DNA of 64,000 nt, from the NCBI RefSeq assembly GCF_025061645.1, contig NZ_JANYMP010000016.1:139047-203046 (forward strand), read 5' to 3'. A program made the translations under genes and the position numbers. This stretch comes from Umezawaea endophytica (GTDB lineage: Bacteria > Actinomycetota > Actinomycetes > Mycobacteriales > Pseudonocardiaceae). Positions 24,175 to 32,460 of this stretch are shown here, one piece after another; the first letter of the stretch is position 1; every line of letters starts with the position of its first letter. The notes beneath the pieces were generated by a model. It saw nothing but the letters and a program-made list of their open reading frames with translations, searched no databases and was not told the DNA's origin.

Positions 24175-25739
24175 AGGCGGAGGAACGAGTGGTCATCGTC
24201 GGCGGTGGCCTGGCGGGGCTGCGTGCCGGTGAACGCTTGCGGGAACTGGGTTTCGGCGGCGAGCTGATGATCCTTTCGGCGGAGCGGCACAAGCCCTACC
24301 ACAGACCGGCCCTGTCGAAGGAAGTCATCACCGGCGAGCTGAACCCGCGCGAGCTGGGCTTCAAGATCAGCGACGAGATGGAGGCGACCTGGCGGCTGGG
24401 AGTGCCCGCCGAGTCCCTCGACACCGGTCGACGGGTGGTGGGACTCCCTGGCGGGGAAGAGGTCCGCTACGACGGCCTGATCATCGCGACCGGCGTGGAG
24501 TCCCGGCACATGCCGGGCGCCCCGCGCCAGGACCAGCGCGTCCACGTGCTGCGGACGGTCGACGACGCCATCGCGATCCGCAACTCGATCGCCTCGACGC
24601 AGGGCCTCGTCGTCGTCATCGGCGGCGGCCTGATCGGCTGCGAGATCGCGGCCTCGGTGCGCGGCATGGGCCGCGACGTGGCGATCATCAACCGCGGCAA
24701 CACGCTGCTGGGCGGCGCGACCGGCAAGGAGATCGGCGAGTACGTCACCGAGACCCACCGCGCCAAGGGCACGCGCCTGGCGATGGGCGTGAAGATCCTG
24801 CACTGGATGCGCCAGGCCAACGGCATCGCGATCCACCTGTCCGACGGCCAGGTGCTGTTCGCCGCCGTCGTGGTGCTCGCGGTCGGCTCGGTGCCCTCGA
24901 TCTCGTGGCTGCGCGGTTCCGGCCTGGTGCTGGAGGACGGCGTCATGTGCGAGACGAGCACGCACGTGGTCGGCGGCACGGACGTGGTGGCCTGCGGTGA
25001 CGTCGCCCGCTGGCCGAACCTGCGCTTCGGCGGCGTCCAACGCCGCGTCGAGCACTGGCTGAACGCGGTGGAGATGGGCCGCGCGGCGGCGGAGAACCTG
25101 TTGGTGGGCCGGGAGAGCTCCCGCCCGTACACGCCGGTGCCACGGTTCTGGACCGAGCAGTACGGCATGCGCATCCAGGGCGCGGGTCTGGCGTCGCTGG
25201 CGACGGACACGACGACGCTGTCGCAGCCGACCGGCGACCACCGCACGATCACCGGGTTCATCAAGGACGGCAAGCTCGTCGCGATGGTCGCGCTGGACTC
25301 CCCCGGTGCCCTGATCCGCCTGTCGCCGCAGCTCTTCCAGCAGAACACCGTGAACCGGCCCGACCGCCAGGAGACGCTCACGCAGCACCTCCAGCGGCGC
25401 GAGCAGCCGCAGCCGGTGGCCGAGCAGCCCCGCCAGGAGGTGCCGCAGGAACGGCCCGCGCCGCCGCAGCCCGTCGTGCAGGAGCCGCCGAGGCGCGAGC
25501 CCCAGCCGCGGTACGAGCCCGTGCCGGAGCCCCAGTACCCGCAGTACGCCGCCCCCGCGGCGGAGTACCGGCCGGAACTGGAGGACCAGGAGCAGGAGCG
25601 CGAACTGGAGGCCGCGATGGCGGAGGCGTTCCTCCCCCGCCGCACCCAGGCCCCGCGGTCCCGGTCCGGCGGCCAGCCGAGGCTGCTGGTGCGCTCCGGC
25701 GGAGGTGGTGGGCGCAGCGGCGCCCGCCCGCCCCGGTAG
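24171..25739 (+). CDS. FAD-dependent NAD(P)H:ferredoxin reductase with long disordered tail
   Basis: A 522-residue pyridine nucleotide-disulfide-type oxidoreductase. FAD-binding GGGLAGLRAGE is at about residue 11, LIIATGVESR near 100, the NAD-binding VVIGGGLIGCEIAAS near 150, and VVACGDVARWPN near 275. This is the layout of rubredoxin and ferredoxin reductases. Residues about 400-522 are Pro/Gln/Glu/Arg-rich and look disordered, unusual for the family (normally about 400 residues). The GTG overlaps the stop of the heme/ferredoxin gene, so the two proteins are probably made in equal amounts and work together. Confidence 0.88.
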   Translation: MKAEERVVIVGGGLAGLRAGERLRELGFGGELMILSAERHKPYHRPALSKEVITGELNPRELGFKISDEMEATWRLGVPAESLDTGRRVVGLPGGEEVRYDGLIIATGVESRHMPGAPRQDQRVHVLRTVDDAIAIRNSIASTQGLVVVIGGGLIGCEIAASVRGMGRDVAIINRGNTLLGGATGKEIGEYVTETHRAKGTRLAMGVKILHWMRQANGIAIHLSDGQVLFAAVVVLAVGSVPSISWLRGSGLVLEDGVMCETSTHVVGGTDVVACGDVARWPNLRFGGVQRRVEHWLNAVEMGRAAAENLLVGRESSRPYTPVPRFWTEQYGMRIQGAGLASLATDTTTLSQPTGDHRTITGFIKDGKLVAMVALDSPGALIRLSPQLFQQNTVNRPDRQETLTQHLQRREQPQPVAEQPRQEVPQERPAPPQPVVQEPPRREPQPRYEPVPEPQYPQYAAPAAEYRPELEDQEQERELEAAMAEAFLPRRTQAPRSRSGGQPRLLVRSGGGGGRSGARPPR

Positions 25740-25758
25740 CGGATCCGGTCGAGTCCAC

Positions 25759-25796
25759 CCGCCCCGTGCCCCCGGTTCGTCCGGGGCACGGGGCGG
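25759..25796. terminator. Strong hairpin terminator
   Basis: CCGCCCCGTGCCCCCGG and CCGGGGCACGGGGCGG pair over 16 bp with one bulged C and a small TTCGT loop. It closes the redox operon, in a 190-bp gap that holds no gene. Confidence 0.8.
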
Positions 25797-25929
25797 CGGT
25801 CTGTTCGGGGCCGTGGAGTCCACGGCGAACCCGCGCGAACCGGTCGGTTCCTTCGGGGCGGGTCGTTCGGGTCGGGTCGTTCTGTCCCAACCGGCCCCGC
25901 CGAGCCCTGCCAGACCGATCGGTCCAGGC

Positions 25930-26406
25930 CTAGTCGGCCGGGTGCTGGGCGGCGTCCACCACGGACGCCCGCACCGCGCCCGGTCCCCCGCTCCTGCGGT
26001 ACCTCATGGACAGCCGCACCTCGCCGGGGTACCTGTCGTCCGGCAGCTCGTACGGTCCACGTCTGGCCCAGGCGACGCCGACGCCGAGCGGCCACGCGTC
26101 GACCACTTCCTCCTCGCCCGTGCCGAGGTCGGTGGCGACGAGTTGCGCGGCCCCCACCGTGCCCTCGTCGCAGCCCTGGACCGTCGTCAGCGCGACGAAC
26201 GGGTAGAGCTTGGTGAACCGCGCCTCCCAGACCGTCTCGAACGACGAGCTGGTCACGGTCGGCAGGTCCTGCGGCCGGACCGGCCCGAACGCCACCGGCA
26301 GCCACGGCGGCACGACGACGCCGTCGGAGCGCCTGAGTTCCTCCACCTGCTTGCGCAGTGCCCGGACCTCGTCCTCGAGATCGGTGATGCGCACGTCCTG
26401 CACCAT
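25930..26406 (-). CDS. Hypothetical protein with N-terminal coiled coil
   Basis: A 158-residue protein I do not recognise. Residues 3-25 (VQDVRITDLEDEVRALRKQV) form a short coiled coil, and the rest is a mixed fold with Trp- and Pro-rich patches (VVVPPWLPVAFGPV, VVDAWPLGVGVAWARRGPYELPDDRYPG). No signal peptide or membrane helix. The ATG at 26406 follows GGGGGC; an extension to 26520 is possible but Cys/Arg-rich and unlike coding sequence. It converges on the redox operon. Confidence 0.6.
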   Translation of the reverse strand: MVQDVRITDLEDEVRALRKQVEELRRSDGVVVPPWLPVAFGPVRPQDLPTVTSSSFETVWEARFTKLYPFVALTTVQGCDEGTVGAAQLVATDLGTGEEEVVDAWPLGVGVAWARRGPYELPDDRYPGEVRLSMRYRRSGGPGAVRASVVDAAQHPAD

Positions 26407-26601
26407 GCTGAGCCCCCCTGTATCGGCTCTGCCATGGGTAGCACACGAAGATGGTGGGCGGCGGAGGAACGCCGGATGCCGAACAAGCCCCCCGCGGGCA
26501 CTGTTCACCTGCGCGACCAACCGGGGTAATGACCGGTGCTCAGCATTCCGGGGAACACTTGACGCCGAACAGGCGAACGAGCTCGGGGAGTTGTGGTGTC
26601 A

Positions 26602-27840
26602 ATGCCGACGAACAGGACCGCAGCGGTGACCGTCGTGGGGATCCCCGCGCGCAACGAGGCGACCACCGTGGCCGCGGTGGCCCGAGCGGCGGACGCGGGC
26701 CTGCGGGCGGCGTTCCCCGACGGCCGCAACGTCGTGGTGCTGGCCGACAACGGCAGCACGGACGGCACGGCCGAGCGCTTCGAGGCGACCGAGCTGGCGG
26801 TGGAGAAGGTGGTCGTCCGGTCCGGCGGGATCGGCACCGGCAAGGGCACCAACGTGTTCGAGATCCTGGACCAGGGCGCGCTGCTGGGCGCCGACCGGGT
26901 GCTGCTGCTGGACGCCGACGTCCGGTCGACCGAGCCGGAGTGGATCGACCGGCTGGCGCGCGCCGTGGACGGTCCGGAACCGACGATCGCCGTGCCCGCC
27001 TACCGCCGCAACAGGTTCGAGGCCAACACCACCAACCACCTCGCCAGCCCGCTGCTGGCCGCCGTGTACGGCGTCCACGTGCAGCAGCCGATCGGTGGCG
27101 AGTTCGCGTTCAACCGCGCGTTCATCGAGCGCGCCAGGACGTGGGCGCGGCCCGCCAGCTCGTACCTGTACGGCATCGACGTGTGGCTGACGGCGAACGC
27201 GCTGCGGGAGGACCTGCGCGTGGTCGAGGTCCCGTTGGGGCGCAAGCTGCACAACTCGCCGTTCCCGAAGATCCTGCGGCTGCCCCAGCAGGTGCTGGAC
27301 TCGTTGTTCCACGTCCTGCTGCACACCGACGGCGTCCGCCCGCCCGCGCCGCGCGACGAGGTCGCCCGCGCCGCCATCGACAGCGCCTCGGTGCGCCCTG
27401 ATCCGGTCGTGGTGGCCCACGTGACCCATCAGGTGGGTCGGTACCTGGCGGACCGCTGGGAGGGCGTCAGCGACCTCTTCCCGGCCGCGCGCGACCTCCG
27501 TGCCGCGCCTTGGGGTCTGCGGGTCGGCACGGACGAGTGGCCGCTGCTCCTCGCCGACGCCGTCGCCGGTGTCGCGGCGGGTGACCTGGAGTCGACCCGC
27601 GACCACCTGGTGGCGCTGTACGTGAACCGCGTGCTGACGTTCTGGGACGAGATCGAGGGCCTGGACGGGCCTCGGATCGACGTGCTGCTGGACCGGCAGG
27701 CCGCCGAAACGGTCGAAGCGGTCAGGTCGCGGAGCATCTCGTTCGGCCGAACGGCGGCACCGTCGGTGTTCCACGAGGGCCACTGGATCGGCTACAACGA
27801 GGAGTCCGAGCCGCGTCTCGGTTGGAGCGTTCCGGCCTGA
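26602..27840 (+). CDS. GT2-like glycosyltransferase (glucosyl-3-phosphoglycerate synthase-like)
   Basis: A GT-A fold transferase of about 412 residues. The N-terminal VVGIPARNEATTVAAV, ADNGSTDGTAE and LLLDADVRS (the DxD metal site) define the nucleotide-sugar domain. GTGKGTNVFE and PIGGEFAFNR resemble the GpgS/mannosylglycerate synthase group, and the C-terminal half is helical. GTG codons at 26593 and 26596 and ATG 26602 are alternative starts near GGGGAG at 26585-26590. A role in compatible-solute or methylglucose polysaccharide synthesis is possible from family resemblance; the donor and acceptor cannot be deduced. Confidence 0.8.
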   Translation: MPTNRTAAVTVVGIPARNEATTVAAVARAADAGLRAAFPDGRNVVVLADNGSTDGTAERFEATELAVEKVVVRSGGIGTGKGTNVFEILDQGALLGADRVLLLDADVRSTEPEWIDRLARAVDGPEPTIAVPAYRRNRFEANTTNHLASPLLAAVYGVHVQQPIGGEFAFNRAFIERARTWARPASSYLYGIDVWLTANALREDLRVVEVPLGRKLHNSPFPKILRLPQQVLDSLFHVLLHTDGVRPPAPRDEVARAAIDSASVRPDPVVVAHVTHQVGRYLADRWEGVSDLFPAARDLRAAPWGLRVGTDEWPLLLADAVAGVAAGDLESTRDHLVALYVNRVLTFWDEIEGLDGPRIDVLLDRQAAETVEAVRSRSISFGRTAAPSVFHEGHWIGYNEESEPRLGWSVPA

Positions 27841-27864
27841 AGTAACGGACCGAGTAACGGACCG
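27841..27864. repeat. Perfect 12-bp tandem duplication
   Basis: AGTAACGGACCG occurs twice in immediate succession directly after the glycosyltransferase stop codon. Confidence 0.8.
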
Positions 27865-27887
27865 GCCCGCGGGAACGCTCAACAGGC

Positions 27888-28097
27888 ATGAGCCAACGCG
27901 GCGACCTGCCGAGCAAGGGACGATCGAGCTGGCCCGTGGCCCTCGTGCTGCTGGCTTTGGTGTTCCTGGCACTGGCCGTCTGGAACGGCGTGCTGGCCGT
28001 GGGCGACTCGGCCCTCTGGCGCAGCGTCACGGCGGCGGCGTGCGGCCTGTGCGCCGTCGCGCTGATGGTGATCGCCGTCAACGATCGGCGGAGGTAG
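27888..28097 (+). CDS. Small membrane protein
   Basis: A 69-residue protein with two transmembrane segments (about 18-38, VALVLLALVFLALAVWNGV, and 46-64, TAAACGLCAVALMVIAV), a basic N-terminus and a C-terminal DRRR. I do not recognise a family. It precedes the DUF1232 gene by 25 bp on the same strand, but that gene appears to have its own leaderless promoter. Confidence 0.6.
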   Translation: MSQRGDLPSKGRSSWPVALVLLALVFLALAVWNGVLAVGDSALWRSVTAAACGLCAVALMVIAVNDRRR

Positions 28098-28122
28098 CCC
28101 CGCGACCGATAAGGTTCGGGGC

Positions 28123-28602
28123 ATGGTCTTCTTCGGCGCCCTCCTGGCCCTGCTGGGCTTGGTGACGCTCGCGTTCCGCGACGCCGACGTCCTCGGCGTG
28201 CCCCCGCTAGGCTTGGGCATCGGCCTGCTGGTGATCGGCGCGGCCTCGATCGGCCTAGGCTTCCTCCGCCGCGCACAGGCCCGCCGAAGGCGCGTAGCCC
28301 GCGGCGAACCGGAACCGATCGGCAACGTCTTCGACCGCGCACGAGCACTGCCCCGCCTGTTGAGGGCAGCGCGCAAGGACGGCTACCAGGGCTTGCCCAA
28401 GGGCCGCATGGCACTGTGGGGCTTCGCCCTGGTGTACCTGGTCTCCCCGATCGACGTCATCCCGGAACTGCTGCCGATCCTCGGGGTGACCGACGACGCA
28501 GGCGTGGCGGTGTGGCTGCTCTCCAGCGTGTCGGCCGCGACCGGCGTGTACCTGCGCTGGGAGAAAGACCGCAAGGGCCAGACCCAGTTGCCACCGACGT
28601 AG
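28123..28602 (+). CDS. DUF1232 (YkvA) membrane protein
   Basis: A 159-residue protein. Two N-terminal transmembrane segments (about 3-17 and 25-45), a basic stretch RRAQARRRRVARG, and then the DUF1232 signature ALVYLVSPIDVIPELLPILGVTDDAGV at about residue 105. The function of this family is unknown. TAAGGT with a 7-nt gap precedes the ATG and no ribosome-binding site is visible, so it is probably leaderless. Confidence 0.85.
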   Translation: MVFFGALLALLGLVTLAFRDADVLGVPPLGLGIGLLVIGAASIGLGFLRRAQARRRRVARGEPEPIGNVFDRARALPRLLRAARKDGYQGLPKGRMALWGFALVYLVSPIDVIPELLPILGVTDDAGVAVWLLSSVSAATGVYLRWEKDRKGQTQLPPT

Positions 28603-28605
28603 GTG

Positions 28606-28733
28606 TTGCTGACCTCGGCGCCGACGACCTGCTTGCCGCTGGCCTGGTTGCCGCTGGCCTCGGTGCCGATGCCCCAGCTAGCCCCAGCCCAGTCGCCGCC
28701 TGCCGAGTCGCCGCTGCCCTGGTTGCCGCCGAC
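28606..28733. repeat. Degenerate 15-bp tandem repeat (pentapeptide-like)
   Basis: Eight to nine imperfect 15-bp units, for example TTGCCGCTGGCCTGG, TTGCCGCTGGCCTCG, GTGCCGATGCCCCAG, TCGCCGCTGCCCTGG and TTGCCGCCGACCTAG. One plus-strand frame reads as ADLGA DDLLA AGLVA AGLGA, the A(D/N)Lxx pattern of pentapeptide-repeat proteins. There is no start or plausible full gene, so it may be a remnant or a simple low-complexity array between convergent genes. Confidence 0.6.
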
Positions 28734-28904
28734 CTAGTCGAGAGCCTCCAGGAACGCCCGCCACTGGACCACCGAGAACGCAAGCACCGGCCCGGTGGAG
28801 TTCTTGGAGTCCCGCACCAGCACACCCGGCCCTGGCTGGGCGACTTCGACGCAACTGCCATTGGGGTCACCGCTGTAGCTGCTCTTGCGCCAGTTCAGGT
28901 CCAT
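28734..28904 (-). CDS. DUF397 domain protein
   Basis: A 56-residue protein with the canonical DUF397 sequence WRKSSYSGDPNGSCVEVA, VLVRDSKNSTGPVLAFS and WRAFLEAL. These small proteins pair with XRE/DUF5753 regulators and act as their antagonists or toxin-like partners in actinomycetes. The gene overlaps the regulator's 3' end by 38 bp on the same strand. Confidence 0.93.
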   Translation of the reverse strand: MDLNWRKSSYSGDPNGSCVEVAQPGPGVLVRDSKNSTGPVLAFSVVQWRAFLEALD

Positions 28905-29791
28905 CGCGGTCCTCTCGACGGTCGTAGACGTCCGCCCAGTGGACGAACACTGACCGTGATTGTCCCGCATCCAGTGCCAGGCTTTCCAGGACATCCCCCT
29001 TGCGCCGGTATGCCTTGATCGCCAACTCCTCCTCCGTGAAGACGGTCGAGACATCGTTCTCCGCGTACGCGACCGGTCTGATCGGCTTCGCGAAGGTCAT
29101 CAGGTTGTACGAGTGGAGCAGCGCGGCGTGTCCCGGAGCGCACAGCGGAACCACCCTCGGTCGCACCCGCTTCCACTCGCACATGAAGGCCAACCGCATC
29201 ATCTGGTCGTGCATGACCCGACCATCACCGACCGCCGATTGCAGGGCGGCCTCGTGGATGTAGAAGACCGCGTCCGGCGCCCTGGTCCCGCACAGCACCT
29301 GTTGCCGCTCCAAGCGAGCCTCGACGAAGAACTCGTTCTGCTCGGCCGTCAGCGGTCCGTACTGGGCGATGACCGCTCTCGCGTACGCCTCGGTCTGGAG
29401 GAGCCCAGGGATGAGCATCGGCTCGTACACGCGCAGCGTCCGCGCCGCACGCTCGTGGATCATCAGGCACAGCAGGTTGTCCGAAAGCCGTCCGTCATGC
29501 GCCCGGATGAAGTGTCCGATGTCCTGTTCGGAAGCTATGCGCCGAACTCTTTCCCTGGTCTGGTGATCCGCCCCCAACTTGCCCAGCAACGTGCCGTAGT
29601 CCCAGGAACTGGTGCCACGCCATCCGTTCTCCATCTTGCTGATCTTGCCCGCCGACCATCCCAACCCCTCGGCAACCGAGGTGGCCGTCAGGTTGGCCCG
29701 CATGCGGGCCAGGTGGAGTTCCTGGCCCAGTTCCCGGCTGCGCGCGGTGGTCGGCCGGGTGTGCGGCTCGGCGTCGAGGTGTACGTCCATG
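28867..29791 (-). CDS. XRE-family regulator with DUF5753 domain
   Basis: A 307-residue regulator. The helix-turn-helix is at about residues 22-80 (GQELHLARMRANLTATSVAEGLGWSAGKISKMENGWRGTS), followed by DUF5753 (about 105-290, with YEPMLIPGLLQTEAYARAVI and FYIHEAALQSAVGDGRVMHDQ). Such BldB/AbaA-associated regulators often govern development or antibiotic synthesis together with a DUF397 partner, which overlaps here. ATG 29791 is chosen; a longer frame exists but its N-terminus is not homologous. Confidence 0.92.
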
Positions 29792-29801
29792 ACACCTGAA
29801 G

Positions 29802-30341
29802 CTAACGCCCATCGCTCCCAAAACCCTTGCCCGATGGGACATTCCACTCCAAGGAGGTACCTGGAGCGGGTTCTTGACCGTTGGTCAAAATCTGACGGAG
29901 CAGGCCGACCCACCAGATCACCGTCAGCGCGATCACCGTCGGGTTCTTGAGGAACAGCAGCAACGCCAGACCATCCCGCCCGACGAGCGCCTCAGCACCG
30001 ACGTCGAACACCAGGAACGCCACCGACAGCAGCCCAACCTGAAGCACGAGCGCCCGCCACCGCGTCCGAACGAACCGCCCGACGTTCCCCCACCCCCAAG
30101 ACACCCCGCGAAACGCGAGCCGCCAGACCAGCACCACCAACAACACCCGAGCAGCCAGCACCACCACCTCCGACCCAACCGCCAGCAACACCGGCACGTC
30201 CCGCCCAACCACCACCAGCCGCTGCACCGACCCCACCAACGACAAACCGACCACCAGCACGAAATGCCGACAGTAGAAACGCCACGCCCACCGAGGCACC
30301 TCCACTGACCGCCGCACTTCGCCTCCCCGGCCACTCACCAC
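29802..30341 (-). CDS. Hypothetical membrane protein
   Basis: A 179-residue protein with four hydrophobic segments (about 25-45, 50-72, 95-115 and 130-150) and Arg-rich ends; no family is recognised. The GTG at 30341 has AAGGA upstream. It lies 10 bp upstream of the XRE gene on the same strand and is divergent from the marR gene, so it may belong to either regulator's unit. Codon use is strongly biased, supporting a real gene. Confidence 0.6.
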   Translation of the reverse strand: MVSGRGGEVRRSVEVPRWAWRFYCRHFVLVVGLSLVGSVQRLVVVGRDVPVLLAVGSEVVVLAARVLLVVLVWRLAFRGVSWGWGNVGRFVRTRWRALVLQVGLLSVAFLVFDVGAEALVGRDGLALLLFLKNPTVIALTVIWWVGLLRQILTNGQEPAPGTSLEWNVPSGKGFGSDGR

Positions 30342-30408
30342 AATCCTTCACCCCTCTCAACATTTTACTTGAGTATACTAAACTATCGAGCCAGGTAAAG
30401 TACCGCTC

Positions 30409-30846
30409 ATGGACAAGAGCGCGGCGGTAGGGCGCGAGCTGAGCACGGCGGTGGTCATGTTCCACGAGGCCGTCGGGCAGAAGCTCGGGGTGAGCGCGGG
30501 TGATCAGCGGGCGCTCACGCTGCTGCGCGGCGGCCCGCTGACCGCAGGCGCGCTGGCGAAGGAGATCGGCCTCACGCCAGGCGCGGTGACCGGCATGGTC
30601 GACCGTCTGGAAGGAGCCGGACTGGTACGACGAGAGCCGGACCCGAACGACCGCAGACGAGTACTGGTCACCCCCACCACCCCAGGTCACAACGCACACA
30701 GCAACGTCTTCACCGACCTGAGCGCCGCGATGGCCGCGATGATGACCCGCTACTCCCCCGCCGAACAGAAGATCATCTCCGACTTCGTCGACCGCACGGT
30801 GGACGTGCTCAAGGAACAGACGGCAAAACTCACCGTCAAGAAATAG
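30409..30846 (+). CDS. MarR-family transcriptional regulator
   Basis: A 145-residue winged-helix dimeric regulator. The DNA-binding segment GPLTAGALAKEIGLTPGAVTGMVDRLEGAGLVRREPDPNDRRRVLVT (about residues 43-90) with the DxRxxx wing is diagnostic. The 67-bp divergent region has an AT-rich tract with TATACT and flanking TTTAC/GTAAA half-sites that could be its operator. The divergent membrane protein gene is the likely target. Confidence 0.9.
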   Translation: MDKSAAVGRELSTAVVMFHEAVGQKLGVSAGDQRALTLLRGGPLTAGALAKEIGLTPGAVTGMVDRLEGAGLVRREPDPNDRRRVLVTPTTPGHNAHSNVFTDLSAAMAAMMTRYSPAEQKIISDFVDRTVDVLKEQTAKLTVKK

Positions 30847-31261
30847 TCCACAAGGGACGATCAACGTCGCTAGGTGGCTGGGAGCGGAAGCGACGACGAC
30901 GAGGAGGCAAAGTCGGCCAGGGACGACGGGACCCGGCAACCAGCGACCGGCTGCGCCGGCCCTACAGCGCTCACCAGACCACTCCCACCGAAGGCGAACC
31001 CGGTCACCGACAACCGCCGCCCCTTCAGCGCCTCCTCCGCACCCCTCAGCGACCCCGCCGTGGCCCTCTTCAGCGGCCCCCGCCGCAGCCCCACTTGAGC
31101 GGCCCCCGCCGCGCCCCCTGCCAGCCGCTGCCCGGCCACGACCGGCGTCCACCAACCACGCAGGGCCACACCTCCAACACCACCTCCCACCCCCTCCCCC
31201 GCTGGCCACCACCCCCCTCGCTCCTTCAGCGCCCACCCCCCACCGCCACTACCGTCGAACC
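30847..31261. other. C-rich gene-free region with degenerate repeats
   Basis: 415 bp without a convincing gene. On the plus strand, 31020-31105 contains four spaced copies of a degenerate core (C/T)T(T/C)AGCG followed by C-rich tracts, at about 31023, 31044, 31068 and 31093, with another at about 31222. Open frames on both strands lack start signals and normal composition. Confidence 0.5.
31250..31255 (+). promoter_or_regulatory. -10 element of a probable leaderless promoter
   Basis: TACCGT lies 6 nt before the GTG at 31262, matching TANNNT spacing for transcription starting at the start codon. No ribosome-binding site is present. Confidence 0.45.
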
Positions 31262-32218
31262 GTGACAGTGACGAACGTGGTGACAGGTGCGGTCGACTGG
31301 GCGATGGACCGGACCATCGGGCCGGGCTACTCGCGGCTCGGCTTTGAGGCGCGGAAGCGGTTTTGGGCCGCTGATCCGCCTTCCGACGCGCTCAAGGGTC
31401 GAGTGGCGCTGGTCACCGGGGCCAATTCGGGGTTGGGCAAGGCTGCCGCTGTGGGGCTGGCGAGGCTTGGTGCGGTGGTGCATCTGGTGGTTCGTGACGT
31501 CACCAAGGGTGAGCGGGCGAAAGCCGAGATCCTCGACGCCGTACCCGGCGCGGAGCTGCACGTCGGTCGGTGTGACCTGAGCGACCTCACGGCCGTGCGC
31601 GAGTTCGGCGACTCCTTCGCCGGTCAGCTCGACGTGCTGGTGCACAACGCGGGTGTCCTGCCGCCGGAACGCGCCGAGACCGAAGACGGTCACGAGGTCG
31701 CGTTGGCGACGGCCGTCCTGGGCCCGCACCTGCTGACCGGACTCCTCTCCCCCGCGCTCAAGGCGTCCCTCGACGGCCGGGTGGTCTTCGTGTCGTCAGG
31801 CGGCATGTACAGCCAGTCGCTGCGGATCGACGACCCCGAGTACCGCGAGGGCGAGTTCGCCGGTGCCAAGGCGTACTCCAGGGTCAAGCGGATGCAGGTC
31901 GTGCTGGCCGAGCTGTGGGCCGAGGAGCTGCGGGTCGACGGCGTGGTCGTGCACAGCATGCACCCCGGCTGGGCGGACACGCCTGGTGTCAGCACGTCGC
32001 TGCCGAGGTTCCACCGGGTGACCAAACCGCTGCTCCGCACCCCTGAGCAGGGCGCGGACACGATCGTCTGGCTGGCCGCGTCGGCCGAGGCCGGCCGCGA
32101 GAACGGGAAGTTCTGGCACGACCGCCGCGTCAGGCCGACGCACTTCCTGCCGTGGCAGCACGAGTCCGAGGAGGACCGTCTAGCGCTGTGGACGTTCTGC
32201 GAGACCGCCACCCGGTAG
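31262..32218 (+). CDS. Short-chain dehydrogenase/reductase (DHRS12-like)
   Basis: A 318-residue SDR oxidoreductase. An N-terminal 45-residue extension precedes the Rossmann fold: cofactor loop VTGANSGLGKAAA at about 50, HNAG at about 130, catalytic Ser in FVSSGGMYS and the YxxxK site in AYSRVKRMQ, then MHPGWADTPGV. Extension and motif spacing resemble DHRS12-type proteins. The substrate is unknown. GTG start; apparently leaderless. Confidence 0.9.
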   Translation: MTVTNVVTGAVDWAMDRTIGPGYSRLGFEARKRFWAADPPSDALKGRVALVTGANSGLGKAAAVGLARLGAVVHLVVRDVTKGERAKAEILDAVPGAELHVGRCDLSDLTAVREFGDSFAGQLDVLVHNAGVLPPERAETEDGHEVALATAVLGPHLLTGLLSPALKASLDGRVVFVSSGGMYSQSLRIDDPEYREGEFAGAKAYSRVKRMQVVLAELWAEELRVDGVVVHSMHPGWADTPGVSTSLPRFHRVTKPLLRTPEQGADTIVWLAASAEAGRENGKFWHDRRVRPTHFLPWQHESEEDRLALWTFCETATR

Positions 32219-32289
32219 CCAACCGCACGGCAGGGGCCCAAGAGCGCTGGTCCGGTGCCGTCCGGCCCGCGTCACCCGTGGCGGCCGAG

Positions 32290-32335
32290 TTGTCCGGGGG
32301 TTGTCCGCCATCCGACGTACGCCGTGCCCGGACAA
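32290..32335. terminator. Inverted repeat between convergent genes
   Basis: TTGTCCGGG (32290-32298) pairs with CCCGGACAA (32327-32335) across a 28-nt loop, in the 242-bp gap between the SDR and acyltransferase genes. Probable bidirectional terminator; nothing else is seen in the gap. Confidence 0.5.
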
Positions 32336-32460
32336 CGAACGTGCACTACAACGGAGGTGGGTGATCGGGACGCGCCGGCCGGGCGGGTCGGTCACCGGGT
32401 CGGCTCGACCTGGGGGCGACTGGTTCGCGCAGGGGGGTCTCCAGGTCGGGTCGGCCGCGA

